A DNA stretch of 64,000 nucleotides from Galbula dea (Eukaryota; Chordata; Aves; Piciformes; Galbulidae). Shown here piece after piece: positions 13,601 through 28,600 of the stretch. The notes beneath the pieces were generated by a model. The model had not been told where the DNA came from and searched no databases. It was given only the letters and a program-made list of their open reading frames with translations. The stretch's first letter is position 1. Each line of letters opens with the position of its first letter. The stretch is from NCBI GenBank assembly GCA_013399015.1, contig VWZX01006809.1, forward strand, positions 475,501-539,500, written 5' to 3'. Position numbers and translations under genes: made by a program.

Positions 13601-16600
13601 CTGGAAATTAGATCTCTGTGAAGACCTAATGCAACCTTTGATGAGTCTGAATCAGAAACTAGGAAATCTTTTTTCTCATCTTCAACAAATACTGTGGGCT
13701 GATTCACTAATCTTGTCACTACTTTTCTAACATAAACTTGCTAACTTACAGATTCTCCCTTTTAACAATTTGCTGTTTATGCAGTTCTTCTCAGTTTGTA
13801 TGCTTTACTTCCATATTGCATCAGAAATAATATTTTCCTTTTCCTTATACGGGACTCATTATCTTCAGCTCATCCTTGCTTCCATTCATTTTGTTTCATG
13901 GGGAAGCATTTTTGGAACACAAAATCATCCTCTGATCATGAAAAACTTACACTGGGATTGCATACATGAAATTAAGTGGAGTCAAAGTGTTGGTCTGTTT
14001 CGGTGTGAAAGAGGTATTCTATTTTATTGTGTAAAGGATTCTATTATGATTTATTCATACAAATCTTTTTCCCATTAAATGACATATTTTAAAACTGAGT
14101 TAAATTGTATTAGGTTTTTAGAGTCTTACCTTCTGCCTGGACAGCAAATCTTAAGGTATCTATCAGGTCATTTCCTTGTCTCTGCAGGTCATAGTTCACA
14201 CTTGCAGAGTACTCCTTCACCTCACCTGTGGACACCATTTCAACTTCAAATCTAAAAAAGAAGTAAACAAATGTCTTGTAAACACTTATTTTGTCCATGA
14301 TCAGAAACAGAAGAAATCATGCAGTTCTCTAGAGCTCTCTTTCTGAGCTGCTCCCCCTAGTCTGTTTTTAATAAAAGATTTCTAAATACCAGCTTTATGT
14401 AAGAGGGATACTAAGATACTAAGACATCTTAGTAGATACTAGGCCCTAAGAGGGAAAGTTAGTTAACATGAGACATAGCTGATACAACTTACCTAGACTC
14501 TCCAGTCAAGGGATAATATGGTGCAGCCTCTGTGGCACTGGCATTAGAGTACAATAATTTGGTGCAGAAGTTGAGACCAGTGATGAAAGGCCTGCAAGAA
14601 GTCCAGCTTTCACGGTTCTCAATGAGAGGTGGAATCTCTTCTGTTTTGGCTGCAGATACCAAATGCAGTGTATTGCTGGAACAGAAAAGTGAGTCATTTA
14701 CTCCCAGGACAGATGTCCAGTCATTGTCCTACTAACAAGGTTATTTTCTGAATAAAAATAACTTTTTAAGGTACAGGCTTAATAAAAAAAACATTTTGGG
14801 GAAAAATAATGAAGTGATTTATTATTCTAAGTATTAATATTGATAATTTTAATTCTGTGTATTGAGCCATTTGCCCTCTCTAAATCAATGCAAGTGGTTC
14901 ATTTAAATTCAATCTAAAATTACATATTGCTATTATAATCATTTTACATGAAACAAAGCAAAATAATATAAATTGTAAGTTGAAATTTTCATAAAATAGT
15001 GACAAATTAAAGAATCTTCAAGCAATGACTCCTGTTCACCACTTATCTTGGCTATTTCCTTATCTTACAAAAGAAGTTATCCCAGTTTTACGATGTCTGA
15101 GATTTTTCTGAACTGAAAATCTTTCTATGCATGCTCTAGCCTTTTAATTCCATTACAATAAAAAATAAGAAGAGAGGGGAATGACATAGCCTTGAAAGTT
15201 TTCATTCAGTTTTCTTTACCTGATGCTGAGAAGCTTTGTTGGAGTCTTTGGAGCAGGAATGCTGAATTTCAGCTGTCCAGCTTTCATGCTAACATGTGCT
15301 TCAATTCCAGACTCATGGAATATATTAGAATTCATCTCCACACCACTTCTAGCAAACTCAGGAATGTTTATTCCCAGGTGTGTTACAAACTCAATTGCTA
15401 CTGAAGGTTTAGCAGTGAGTTCTGCCTGCATCTGTTTAATAAAAACAAAACGTTGTATTTATTTGCCCAACACAATTCCTTCTGGTTTTATAAAACATGT
15501 GTAATATTCTTGATAATCTAAAGGTATTTTATCCTATTCAAAAAATGCTATGATTCTGCTATTAAAAAAACCCAACTGATTCCAAAGTCACATAAGCAGA
15601 GGAACCACATAAGTTCTGTCTGTAATGTAACAACTACAGCAAGATGGTAACACCAAGGAACCTTACCTGCTTTAATGTAAAAATACTTATGCTTCAGAAA
15701 GATTTTGTACATGGAGCTACATGCATGTGATTTTAAATCTGAAGACAAGAGCCAGTTTTCCATTGTAAAAAAAAATTAGCAATTTTCAAAAACAATAAGC
15801 AAATTACTTGACAAAAAATAAATGGATCCAAGATCTGATTACTCTAAATAGAAAACAGCTTATTTTCAGACTTTTGGTTTGGCAATTACAGAAAGAAGGG
15901 ACAGAACGCAGAATTCTGGAAAACATTCCAAAGATAGCTAAAAGGTAACCAGTATTAAATTTGAAGGTTTGGTTTTTTTTATTTTCACTCAAATCATGTA
16001 TATGGTGGAACATTAGTAGTTTCAATTCACCTGAACTTTTGAGTAATTTATATAAAATATTGACTAGGTTAAAGCAAAATAGCTATCAAAACTGTAAAAA
16101 AGAAAGGAATTTTTCTTGTTTTGATTTTAACTGGATAATTACTTTTGTGTCACATGCTCTTTAATTGTTACAAGTTTAAAATGTTTCCTTTCAGATCAAA
16201 AAATGTTTCATTTAACTCAATTTTCAATATTTCTTTTAACCCAAAATGAAAATTTTCACTTTGAATGGGTTTTTTATTTACTGTTTGGTTTGAACAGCAA
16301 ATCAAAGTGCTGAATTTTTTCTACTATTCTCATTTGAGAGCTGGGAGAGAGAAATACACAGAGATTAAAATAATTGGCTTTGAAGGGTGATTAAAATACT
16401 TTTAATTCATAAATTTTATTGAGTCTTATGCTTAGCTGATTATATTTATTTCTTCTTAATTTAATATAAATGTCATCCACAAATTAACTGTAGGCCTCTA
16501 ATAAGTAAGCTGGTTTTTCATTTCAAGAGTATTTTGTAGTCTTTAAAATTCTCCTGGAGAAACAGTCTTACCCCCAAATGAGACTGTATATTATTAGGAA

Positions 16601-19600
16601 ACAACTATAGGCAGCTTACATTTTTCTGATGAAGCTTCACAGCTACTTTGGCCCCAGGTGTTGCTATTCCAGACAAGGCAAACTTCAGCTGCAAACCTGC
16701 TCCAGTTGGCAGCTCAAACTCATTATCCATGAACATGTAGTGGAGAAATAAATCCCTGTCAACACCTTTTGAGATGGCTTGTGCAACCTGTGAATCAAAC
16801 AAGGAAATGAATATCAGCAAAGTTATGCTTTGGAATATGTACCTTTTGTACTTTAAAAAATGATCATGGAATAATTGAAACTGTATAATCCAAAAGTTAA
16901 TTTCATGTAGAGTACAGTATCAAATTTCTAGGGATTCCTTGCTTCAAAACATGCACTAAAGTCTCTTTATCAAAATCTCAACTTTAAACAAACATGAGAT
17001 TTCATCATCTGCCTTGATACACACAGTCCATCTACACTGACATATATATATATATATAAAGGTGAATCAGTTTAGATAATGCAACCTTCTGGCTTCCCCA
17101 AAGTCAATAACAAAGTGATATTTTACTGGAATTAAAGAAGAGGTTTACCAAATATTCCCAAACTGTACTACATTCTTTTTTCTTTTTAACATGAAGAATT
17201 ATTACCTAACATTAATATACATTTTCGTAATTAGAAAATGAGTAGCATCACATGATGTCCAACACTAAGATTTTGGGCATTGTTCCAGTAGATATCTCAG
17301 TCATACTATAAGATCTGAACCTTCCCTTTCCTTCCCTTTCATCTTCCAGGAGAACCCCATTTGATTATTGAGGAGTTTCCACGGGTTTCTCAGAGTCCTT
17401 CAGATTAAATTTGGATATTTTATTTTAAATAATTATATTTTCATGCTAGTATAAAATATCCATTCTTTACATAATAGGTAAACACAACCTAAATCTTAAA
17501 GTAACTTGTGGGAAAAAAATGTTATTAGTAATCCACATTGGAGCATCAGAAACATACCATTTCAGGAATAGTCTGAAGTGTTTTAACACTCTTTAAAATC
17601 ATGCTTCCCAGGAATTTGAAATCATTGAGTTTCATGTACCCAAGTTCTTCTCCCAGGATTCTCAGATATGCTCTTCCTTCAGGAACTTCCTTGTTGCCCA
17701 GTTCTTTTATCAGTTTTTCAAAGTTAAGCATTATTCCTTTCATGATATCCTGAAAATTCAGTCAGAAAGTAGTAAAAGAGATTGATGAGAAATCTGTAAT
17801 ATCATATACCTTGAACAGTTAGTGAATGTCAGCTAACCTGCAGTTGCACTTCTTCAAGGTTTATCTCCACAGGAACCTCTCACACAGAATTAAGAAAGAA
17901 ACATTCTTAAATAGAATTAATGATTTCTATTTTAGCTTACTAGAAGAGAAAGTTCATATGCAATGAAGAGGGAAGTGCTGTAATTATTGTGTAAAGACCA
18001 GAATGCTGTGCTGTGCAAAGAGTTCAAGCTGTACCTGATCCTTCTTGCCATCCTGGGAGTACCCAAAATAGTCAAAAAGTGCCTTGGAAACCTGCTCTGG
18101 CACTTTTCCATCAACCCAGTATAAGGCCTTGCTTGCAGTGTCTGGGAAAAATCCTTTCTCTCCAAACAAAGCTTCCAGTGTTGGTTCAAACCCCTTTCCA
18201 TCCAGACCAAGCTGAAATGAAGAGGGTAATGCAATAACTGAGACAGTCTCTCCACTTCTTTGGAGCTTCACAACAAACAGACTTTCCAGGGAATAAACAA
18301 TGCATATCCTACAAACCTATGATTCTTAAGGGAAGATATAAAATAATAGGTTTTACAATTAATTTTATCTCTGTGGTGAGGTCCAACAAAAAAACACATA
18401 GGCTGTCCCTCACTTCAAATCCACTGTGAGTACTTCAGTGTGCCAGTAATGATTCACCAGTGTGAAGTCAATTTGTTACAGATGGGTTCATTTTACCCTA
18501 GCTGAGGTCTTTATTAACTCCAACAGGGTTGTCCATCCAGTCAATGGCAAGGGGCATCACATAACGGATGACTAGCTCTATAGCCCATTGAGATCAAATG
18601 AAAGTCCCCCTGTAAGCATAGTGATCTTTAGGTTTCTCCCAAAGCTTGTAAAAACAGTACATTATTCAGAGAAAGTTGTTACAAGAAAACAGAACTGAGA
18701 AAGAAAACAGCTGAATACAAGAAAAAGGTTTTGAAAATTTTTGTACCTCAAAGATATCGCTTGGGCCAAATCCATACACATTCAGGGTGGTTTTTAGCAT
18801 GGTCTCTTTAGGAATGTAGCTGTTAGGATCAAACACTACATTTCCCTCTACTTTGGTAGAGATGGGATCAACTCCAGGCACAGATACTCTTTTGGAGATC
18901 TGATAGTTTTGTGAGAATTTTCTGAAATCTTTGGCTGTTGGAACCTGGTTTCCTTTCAGAGCTTCTTCAACTTGGCTTTTTAGACTAGGAAAGAGCATAG
19001 CAATGTATGTATGGTTAGCATAAATTCCAAAAATTCATTTAGTCTTAATTAAGGGATTTCTTGTGTCTCCTGCACACATGCATACAACTGAAGTGATTGT
19101 AAATGGCTAGCTCTCTTACAAATCGTAAGGGGACTGGAGCATCTCTCTTACCAGGAAAGGCTGAGAGATCTGAGGCTTTTTAGCCTGAAGAAGAGAAGAC
19201 TGAGAGGGGATCTTATCAATGCCTATCAATGTCTAAAGGATGGGTGTCATAATGAGGACATTCTCTTTTCAGTTGTGGCCACTGATAGGAAAAGGGACAA
19301 CAGCCACAAACTAGAACCTAGGAAGTTCCACCTAAACATAAGGAAAACCTTCTTTACTTTGGGGGTGATGGAGCACTGGAACAGTCTGCCCAGGGAGGTC
19401 ATAGAGTCTCCTTCTCTGGAGACTTTCAAAAGCCACCTGGGCATGTTCCTGCACAACCCAATCTAGGTGAACCCACTTTAGCAGGACAGCTGGACTACAT
19501 GATCCCCAGAGGTCTCTTTCAACCCCTAGCATTCTGCAATTCTGTGATATTAAGAGTAAAAATAAGACTTAAGGGGAAGACTGTAAGTTGACACTGTTCT

Positions 19601-22600
19601 GACAAAGCAATGATTTACTCAGCTGATGTGCTTATTCAAACAAAGAAAAGAAACAAACAAGCAAACAAAACCAAAGAAAAAATGCACTGCTAAATGAAAA
19701 ACACTGAGATTATGGTCAGAACTTTGTTCTTCCTAGGAGACCAGTATATAACTGAATTTTACTTACTCTTCAATGCCTACTTCTTCAGAGTCCAGGATGT
19801 TGGCAATGTGTGAGGCAACAAAGCTTTTTACTTGTTCGTTCTTCTCCTTTGTGAGGACTCTCAAAATTTTTGCGAGATCACTTGTGGGAGGATTTTTCAT
19901 CAGGATGAGGTAGGCTGCTAGTCGTTTGTCTGTGGGTGCATCTCCTTCTTGGAATGCCTTCAGAAGTGTTGAACGGTCCTATATAAACAGAAAAGTTTAC
20001 ACTGATGAGCTGGTTAGTAGATGATACGACTAAACTCTGTTGGGTATATATATATAGGGTGAAATGTATTTTTTTCAGGACTCCATAACTATTTCTAGAC
20101 CTTATTTTTATAACAGACCAAAAATATTCCATTGAAATTATTTTGATAAAGGTTCTTTTGATGGAAAATGTTGTAGAAATTATGGTGTTATTAAAATTGA
20201 TGTTCTTATCCTGTAACTGGCAGGTTAATTTTTGTTTAGAATGCTGACTTTTGATTGTTGGGAACAAGAAGCGTTCTGCTTTGCAGAAAAATTCTCAGAT
20301 TTTGGAAAAAAGATCATTTAGTTAGGAAAAGAGGGTGACAAAAATCTGCTGCAGGAAAAGTAAAAACATTGTTTGGAAATAAATAATAACTAAAACACCT
20401 ATATTAAACTGAATCTGAGGACATGACATCAAGGTGTTTCCAAGCTACCAGACTGGTTAAGCTTTGTCTGGAACCAAGAGTATGTCCGAGAGTAAAAACT
20501 TGTTGACATTGAATCTCTTTCACTATACTACACTGAAGTGCTCTGCATAACAACATCCATTCTGTAGGAGGTGCTTCAATGTCACTCTAATGTAAACATA
20601 AATCTAACCAGTACTATTAATAACAATGACAACAAAATGCCCCGATAACACAGGGACCTGGATTTTTCTTACATCATTTTAAATCTGAAGTAACTTTTTA
20701 GCTAAAAACACCTTTGAATAAATAGGACTCCATTTAAGGCACTCTGACAGGAACAGATTCAAACACTCCATTGAAGCTGAGACTACCTATACAAAACAAC
20801 TGTATCTCAAAGGAGCAACAAGCACTAAGCCATAAGTCTGCAGAACTGATATGTGTATGGTAACTAAACTAACTAAAAGAGTTCTAAAAAACTGGAGGCA
20901 TCTACAAGGGACATAGCAAAAGCTATGATATAATGGAAATGGTTTTGCATTTTCAATAACTTCTATGAACAGTCAAGGTGATCTGAAGACAGTTTATGCT
21001 GGTTCTTGTGACTCAATTTACCTCTTCAGTAATAGTCATTTTCCTGAATGCCTGGATGGCTGCTTTCTGGACTGAAAGTGATGCAGCTTCACTTCTGATA
21101 CATGTCTTAAGAAAAGATTTCAGGTTGGGTTTAGCCTTCTCCATTACTGCACCCATGTTTCCAATAGCCTGTCAGTGATGAAAACACAGAAAGATGATAA
21201 ACCTTTTCTCCACCAAGAGAAGTAGAGTAATATATGCACTACCACTTAAATAAAAGCCTGCATGAGAAAAGAAGGAAATTAAAATACCCTAAGTGTGAGG
21301 TACTTGAGTTCATCTTCCCCAGAACAATCAGTGCCCAGCAGTGATACCATGAAGTCCGCAACATCTGTTATTTCCTGTGTCACAATCATCTTCTCATTGT
21401 AGAACCTCAAGAATAGGGAAACACATTAGAAACAAAAGGAGAAAATGGAAAATGTCTCTCTACTTTTTTATTTCCAAAGAGCAAATTCATTACAATAACA
21501 AAAATCCTCAAAAAATGACTACTTTTAGGGTTTACTCTAAGCATTGTCATGTTTTCTGGAGGTTATTTTGTACAGTTATATGAGCTCATTACTTACTTAG
21601 TAACAGCATGACTCAATCCATAAAAAGAAGCTCTGCTTGGCTGATACTGGGCCATGTTAAGAATCTCCTGTATTCGTTTTGGTGTTGGAGAAGGCAATAT
21701 TCCCAGGGTATATGTGACCAGGTCCACCAGAAGGGGATTCACGTTTCCAGTTCTCAGGATTTGAAGGACTGCACTATAGCACTCTGCAGTCCCACACTGA
21801 ATAAGGGCCTGAACTGTCACGGAACTGAAAGGAAAAGAGATGACTGATTAATTAATTCCCTGCTTGCAGTTACTGCTGCATGGTGCATGTCTGAATTAAA
21901 TATTTGACAGGTTTGTCAAGGTGTTTTACTATGAATGAAGTATGCTTATGTGTGACTAGAAGTAAATCACACAATTGCTTATCAAAAAGAAACTTCTTAG
22001 CTTCACAGATTTTACGTGATTAGCTATGAATAACAAGAAATTATTAACAAGACTGTCCCTACAGAGGCATCTTTTTTATATCCACAACAGACTTTCCCAC
22101 AACTTTAAGTACTGCAATATAATGTATCAAACCAGGCTGAGCCTCTAGTCCCTCTGCAGACTGAGGACATAAAGTATGTGTAAATTGACTCAAGACCAGC
22201 TAGAACAGAAAAGTAAGGGTGAAGAGTAGACTGCAAGGTCAGAACAAAGAATTGTACCCTTCTATGTGTCCAAAAATCTCACTTTAAAAACTGTGTTCTT
22301 TCCTATAAGTCAGACTTGAGAGTTTGGAATTACAGTCACTGTCCTTGAGCAAAAGTGCATGAAAGATATTTGGCTATTATAGCATATCCACAGTATTGTG
22401 ACTGGCATACAATCCTGGGAAGCAGTAGGGAGAAAAACTCTATACTGCACTGTGTTATATCCTAATTCATAGTTCAGCTTCTTCAATAAGTTTGGAAGAT
22501 TTGATGGAGAAATGATCAAAACAATAGTTCTTCATAGGAGGCTAGAACTTTCAGATGTATTTGATTTCTCATGCTGTTCTCATATTTAATGTTCTCTAGA

Positions 22601-25600
22601 TAATTCTGAGGATACTATCTTTCTGAAAGACACTCTCTACATCTAATTAACCTCTGATTTAAAGTCACTCGCAGTAAATCAACTTTAGAATGGATTTGCT
22701 ACAGCATTGACATGTGGTGTACTTGCACAATGTACTATTGTAACATACCTTGAAGTTTCCATCATCTTTGGTACAAGAGAGCCAAGAGTGGCGTTGTGTA
22801 AACTTCTAAGTCCAGAAACAAATCTGTAGAAGAGTCTTGCTCTCTGCTGGTTCTGCTGGGAGTCTGTAAGTTTCTGCAGTTCCTGAAGGATTTTCAGAAC
22901 AGCATCCCCCTGCCTGGGAAGTTTGGCATCTGTGCTTTCCAGTGCAAGTCCCTTCTCTTCCAGTTCATCTAACAATCAAAAAAATATGCATTCTTTATGT
23001 CTTTATCAAGGAGCTATGTTCGTTTTTATCTTCTGTCATATATTCAGTGTCATTATAAACTCTGAAGATTTTTTTATATGATAGCTGCTGAAGTTTAAGA
23101 GTTGAATAGTTTCTAAAAATAATGAAGTGGAATTTAAATGTGATTCTCCCAAAAGCTGAATAATACCTATTTGCATAAATTTTCTTATATTGTCATGATG
23201 ATGATCCCTTAACACCTTTCATATTAGCATAGTTTGCTTTTTCAACTGTCAATGAATATATCTTAGGAGAAATATATTATGACTAGGAATAAGAACTGCA
23301 TGTCAAAAAAGTGTGTTTCAGAACCAAATCTATATGTAGTAATCATGGAATGTTTACATGTGGCAGCTGAAGATAAAAGTTGCATAAGAAATTACGGTTC
23401 ACTAAAAAGGGTTCATTAAAAACTAATTTCCAATAAGATTAAAATTACTTTCCAAGCAAATTATAAATGCTTAGTTATAAAGAATAATTTCAAAATTAAA
23501 ATATAAATATCATTTAAAATTATAGTGTGTTTTAAATTTTCAGGTTTTACCATTTTATACTCTAAACATTTTCTTGACTAAATTGGTCAAATTTCACTAA
23601 AAATCATGAATTGTTTTGGTCCTCTCAACTGCATCGTTAATTAATTCTCTGGTTTAAAAAAATACTTGTCCCTGTATTTAACCTGTCTTTACATTTTGTC
23701 CCTGCATTTGTATTATGAAGAATTAAAGCTGTACCTCCATCAAAATTTTTGTTATTGATCTTTGGGGTATCTTCAAGCTTCAGAGTCTGGTTGACCTCTG
23801 TCATCACACCGTAGTGACTCCTAGCAAACAAAGGAAAATTCAGTGCTTTAGTTGAATCCAAGTACCTTTGGGAGGTCTTACCATGCCTCCTACCTTCTTG
23901 AGGACAAAAGGTGTATATGGGAGGATGAAGTCAGGGCTGAAATTGTTACATCATATTTAAAATGCATATTCATAAAGGGTACTGATAACTAGTGAGCAAC
24001 CTACTTGTATGAGGAAGGCAGGAATAGGTGTTTTTCACTGCAGACAACATCTCTTATATGCCTTTTCTTTGCATCAATATTGTAATGACAGAATTGAGTG
24101 CTCCTTAGAAGGGTAGATAATGGCATGTTCTGTAAAACAAATAGTTTGGCAGACATTTTACCAAATAGTATGGAAGCACAGTGTTAAAGATTGCCACAGT
24201 TTTACTGTAATATTAACTGTCACAGCATATTGGAAACAAAGGTGCATAACTGGAATCATTCTCACACAAAGACAGAATTGTGCCAGTATCAATCTTATGT
24301 CTCTTCACAGGCAAAAATCCCTCTGAAATTTTCCCTCAGGCCTCATTGAGGTCTTTGGCTTAGCAGTTAGCTCATGATTGATTTCCTGCCGCCTACAACA
24401 GAGGACTGGTTCATAGAAAGCAGTTTATAATTTTTAGAGTAGTTCAGGCCCCTCATAATAACTGATGCTCTTTTTGATTACACTCTCATTAGACAAATTT
24501 TAAAGATTTCTCCAACAAGCTGCACAAGTGGCAGAAATTTTAAAATGTGGTTTTAGCTGGATATGAAATTGGGTTTAGGGTGTTTTTTGTGTTTTGGTGG
24601 TGGTGTTGGTGGTGTTGGTGGTGTTTTTTGTGTGTGGTTTTTTATTTGTTTGTTGTTGTGTGTAAGGGAAAGTACTCAAAAGCACAGATGCTATGATACC
24701 AGGAAGAAATATGCCAATATTTATGTCAGTATGTGCATTTGATCATTGTGGATTAACAGGAAGCCTGAACAGCACGGGAAACCACTTACTTCATCAGTGT
24801 ATTCAGAACCCGCTCCTATTGCACATCATATCCATATCTGGGTTTTGGTGGACTGCATGTTTTATATGAAATTGGAATGTTGAAAATTTTGAGCCACAAA
24901 ACTAAAAATTTAGATATGATCTGATAAGTTCATTAATACTGTTACATGCAATCAATACTACTAGCTCCATCTATGAAGAGCTCTCCTTTAAAAAACACTG
25001 AGAATATGAAAGAAGATAATGCATTTCTCTGCATTTGTTTTTCTCTATTAACTGCTCCAGTCAGATCTAATGCAAGAGTGAAGAAAACTTATCTAAGATT
25101 TTAGAAGAAAAATACAAAATTTAGTTGTGTTTAGTAGTTTATGGTTTTAAGTGATTTAGTGAATATTTTTATATTACTTTTAAAGGTATACTTACTAGTC
25201 CCTTTACAATGGCAATGGGGCTGACAGAATCTCTGATGGGACTGAAGTTCTCACAGGCTTTCAGGTCTCTGGTAACTGAAATGTCTTCTGCAACATTTCC
25301 TTTTCTAGATTTGAATTCGACTTCACTGTCACACTTTCCATATACAGTATCCTGGAAAGAAGAAAGAACTCAGAGTCTGTGTTCATGCTTTTAGACATCT
25401 TTCTCATCTGAATTTCCAGGTTTTTGCAAACAATGTTCAAGAATAACTCTACTAGGTGAGGTTTCTTCCATTTGTTAAGTAAATAACAGGGAATATTTTC
25501 AAAATACCTACCATTGAAATTGTTTTTACGTTTTCTACTGTTTCTGTTGGCACAAGCAGAGCTGAGATGATCCCTCTCTTGAGATTCAACACATTCAGAG

Positions 25601-28600
25601 TTTCATCCTTCTCTGGATACAGCTTGACTTTAGTTCCATCGTGAATGCTGAATTTTAGCTCATGCCTGCTCCCCAAAAAACCCAAACATTAATATGAAAT
25701 CACATTAAAGTCACCCAGAGGAAAACATGATATCGATAAATTGCTGGGCTATACCTAAAGCATCATGCTTGTATTGGCCTATCATTATTTACTATTCACT
25801 GTTGTTACTATTAGAGAGTATACTATTAAACCAGCAAAATTCTAACCAAGGACATTCTGATATCACCACACTATGTCAGCTAAGGACAAGTAAATACCAG
25901 GAGCAGTGGCTGGAAGTTGGAATTGCACAAATTCAGAGAGGGGATAAGTACATTTTCAGAATGAGGTAATTATTAACTGCTGCAATAGGCTACAAAATGA
26001 TGGGAAGGATTCTCTGCTAGCTTCAGTCTTTAAAAAAAACCTTGGTGTTTTCTGCAAAACATATTTTAACACTGTCTGAAGTTGTTTTGAGATCCATGGC
26101 TTGTGAGACAAGACGAGGTGGATACCGAGACTGAAGCAAGCATGAATGTGAACGAGTAAAACATGCACTGACAAGCGCTGGAGGCTAGTTGGGTGGAAGG
26201 AGTAGCAGCAATAAGTTACAAGAGCAGATAAGTAAGAACAAGATAAGTTGCATAGATCATTAAAAATCAGATAGGAAATCTGGACTTCAGTCTCAAATGC
26301 CTTTCTATTGCACAGTCTTTGTACCATGACAGCAAAGGAAAATTATCTTAAAATGGCTGCACACAGCTGTTTGAGAATTGGCTTGCAAGAAAACATTCCA
26401 CTAGCAATAATCTTGTAGGGGACTACCCAACAGTTCCTTTCTGATGATGATATAAATGACAAAAACATTCTGCATGGAAAAGAACTCTCCTACTAGCAAT
26501 TGAGAACTGTGGCATGTTAGCCTTAGACAATATCATGGAGAGTTTTGTCGTGAAACCAGCTTATAAATCTACCATGTTATCATGAAACGTGTAGTATACA
26601 TGGAAAAATATGGTCTGGGTGGACTGTAACATTGCAACCTGCCCCATTTGAGGGTACTAGTATTGATGATAATTGGTATTGCTTACTTGGACATGGCATT
26701 TGCAAAGTCCTCAGAGTTCTTTGACTTTTTCAGCATGGTCCTTCCCTCAGTGTCAACACCAAATGTCTCCCTCAGGGAGCAATGCATTGTCCTCAGGATG
26801 AAGTGGCACAGCTGTGGTACCTCCAGTTCAACCTGAAAACACAAATATGATGTATTCATCCTTTTTGCATTATCATGTTTCATGTATCCAGCTACAGTTT
26901 TGAAAATATGGTAGTTCTTGGGTTTTGAAAAGCATCAGGATCACCTTACTAGCAGCTGTTGGGAAAGATTCCAAAGTACTCTAAATAGCTTAAGGTAACT
27001 TGAGGGAGAAGATATGAAAGCAGGTATTTGTTTGGCTAATAGCATGGAGTATACTATGCAAGACTAAACAAGCAACTTGGGTTCTGAAAATTTATAGTAC
27101 TAGAAGAACTGTATGAAAACAGTAGTCATTACAATGGCCACTGTTTACACTCTGTCAGAACAGTGTGTGCTAATAAAAAATATTTTCCCAAGTTACACCA
27201 TTTTAGAAAAACAGAAACAAAACCAAATCCAAACAAAAAAATGAAAACCAAATGACCAACCAAATATGATGGGAAAGTTTGGGGCAAGATGGAGGGACAC
27301 TGGGTAGTTTAATGGCTTATGGGACCTTTTACTAATACAGCCCTGATCCTGGCTTCACTGTTACTATCAACAGACTATCAAGTGGTCTTCATGGCATCAA
27401 TAAGCTGTTTTAGTTCAACTTCTAGAATTATTTGATGGATGTTGGTACACTTAGCCTGGGAGCTAAGGAAGATGGAATTAACATGTCTCTCACATAAAAG
27501 TAAACCCAGATCAGGACTGAAAGGCACTGGCACAGTGGTATGAAGGACTTCTGCCATCCTCAGTGCCTTCTGTTTAGGACAGGAAGGGCTTAGTATTCAG
27601 AATTCTCAACATAAGCCTTTCAAAAGAATGATCTTGTTTGGGAAAACACTGAAGGATGCTCCCCAGCTATAAGCTCCTATGTTATTCAGTACACAATTCC
27701 AGTTGATTGTATTTACTTCTCCTTCCCTACCTTGCAAGTGATCTTTGAACCACTTCGTGAATCTGCTGTTCCCGTGATCCCATTTGATGTTTCTGCTTCA
27801 TATGAGTAAACATATTTTCTGAGGGGTTTAAACCTGGTTGCATCTTCTGCAATTGGGAAAACAAGAGCTGTTATTAGTTAGGTAAGATATGCATATATTG
27901 GTCCTTACAATACATGCAAAGTGTTGTGTAACCAAAATGAATGCCACATATAAAGGAAGGATAAGGACTCTCCCACTGTTTCCTTTCACAGAATAGCTTT
28001 CAGACAAAACAGTAATGCCTTTATGTCAGCTGGATACTTTCTGAAGCACAAGACAAAATTTGTGGGGGAACCAAAAGTTCTGGGGTTCACTGCTCTGTTT
28101 GATGAGATCTGGAAAGGTGAACCCATCTGGCCTTCAAATAACAGAATCATAGATTTGTTTAGTTTGAAAAAGACTGTTAAGATCATCAAATCTTATCCCA
28201 CTAAGTTAAAGACAAAAATGGGAGAAAACTTCAGATTTTGAACTGTTTTGAAAAGAGCCCTATTGGATCTAATATAAACCAGTCAACAGGTAGATTTCAA
28301 ACTGGTAATAAAAAGGTTAGTTTCAGATCAGATTTTTCCATCATAATTCAAATGCAAGCAGCTGCTTCACCAAGGTCACATGGCTGAGACCAAGAGCAAA
28401 TAAACACAGAAAGTGACAGAACACCAAAACTAGCATTCCTCAATAACATTTCAGCTGAATCTACAGAGTATCTTTCTCCCACAGACTCTCCCAAAATATG
28501 ATCCTCTCTAATGCACTTATTAGATCAGCAAATTTTACTCAAGTAAACTCTTTTAAATGGAGATGAACTTTAGTTATATGAAGAGAATCCAGAGCAATGC

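Noticed and set aside
24571..24580. Telomere-like GGGTTTAGGG
   Set aside because: Only one and a half units, embedded in a G/T simple repeat; it is not an interstitial telomere.
25956..26327. 123-codon minus-strand frame in intron 4
   Set aside because: No apoB homology, no splice-site fit in phase with exons 4 and 5, and a composition typical of chance frames.
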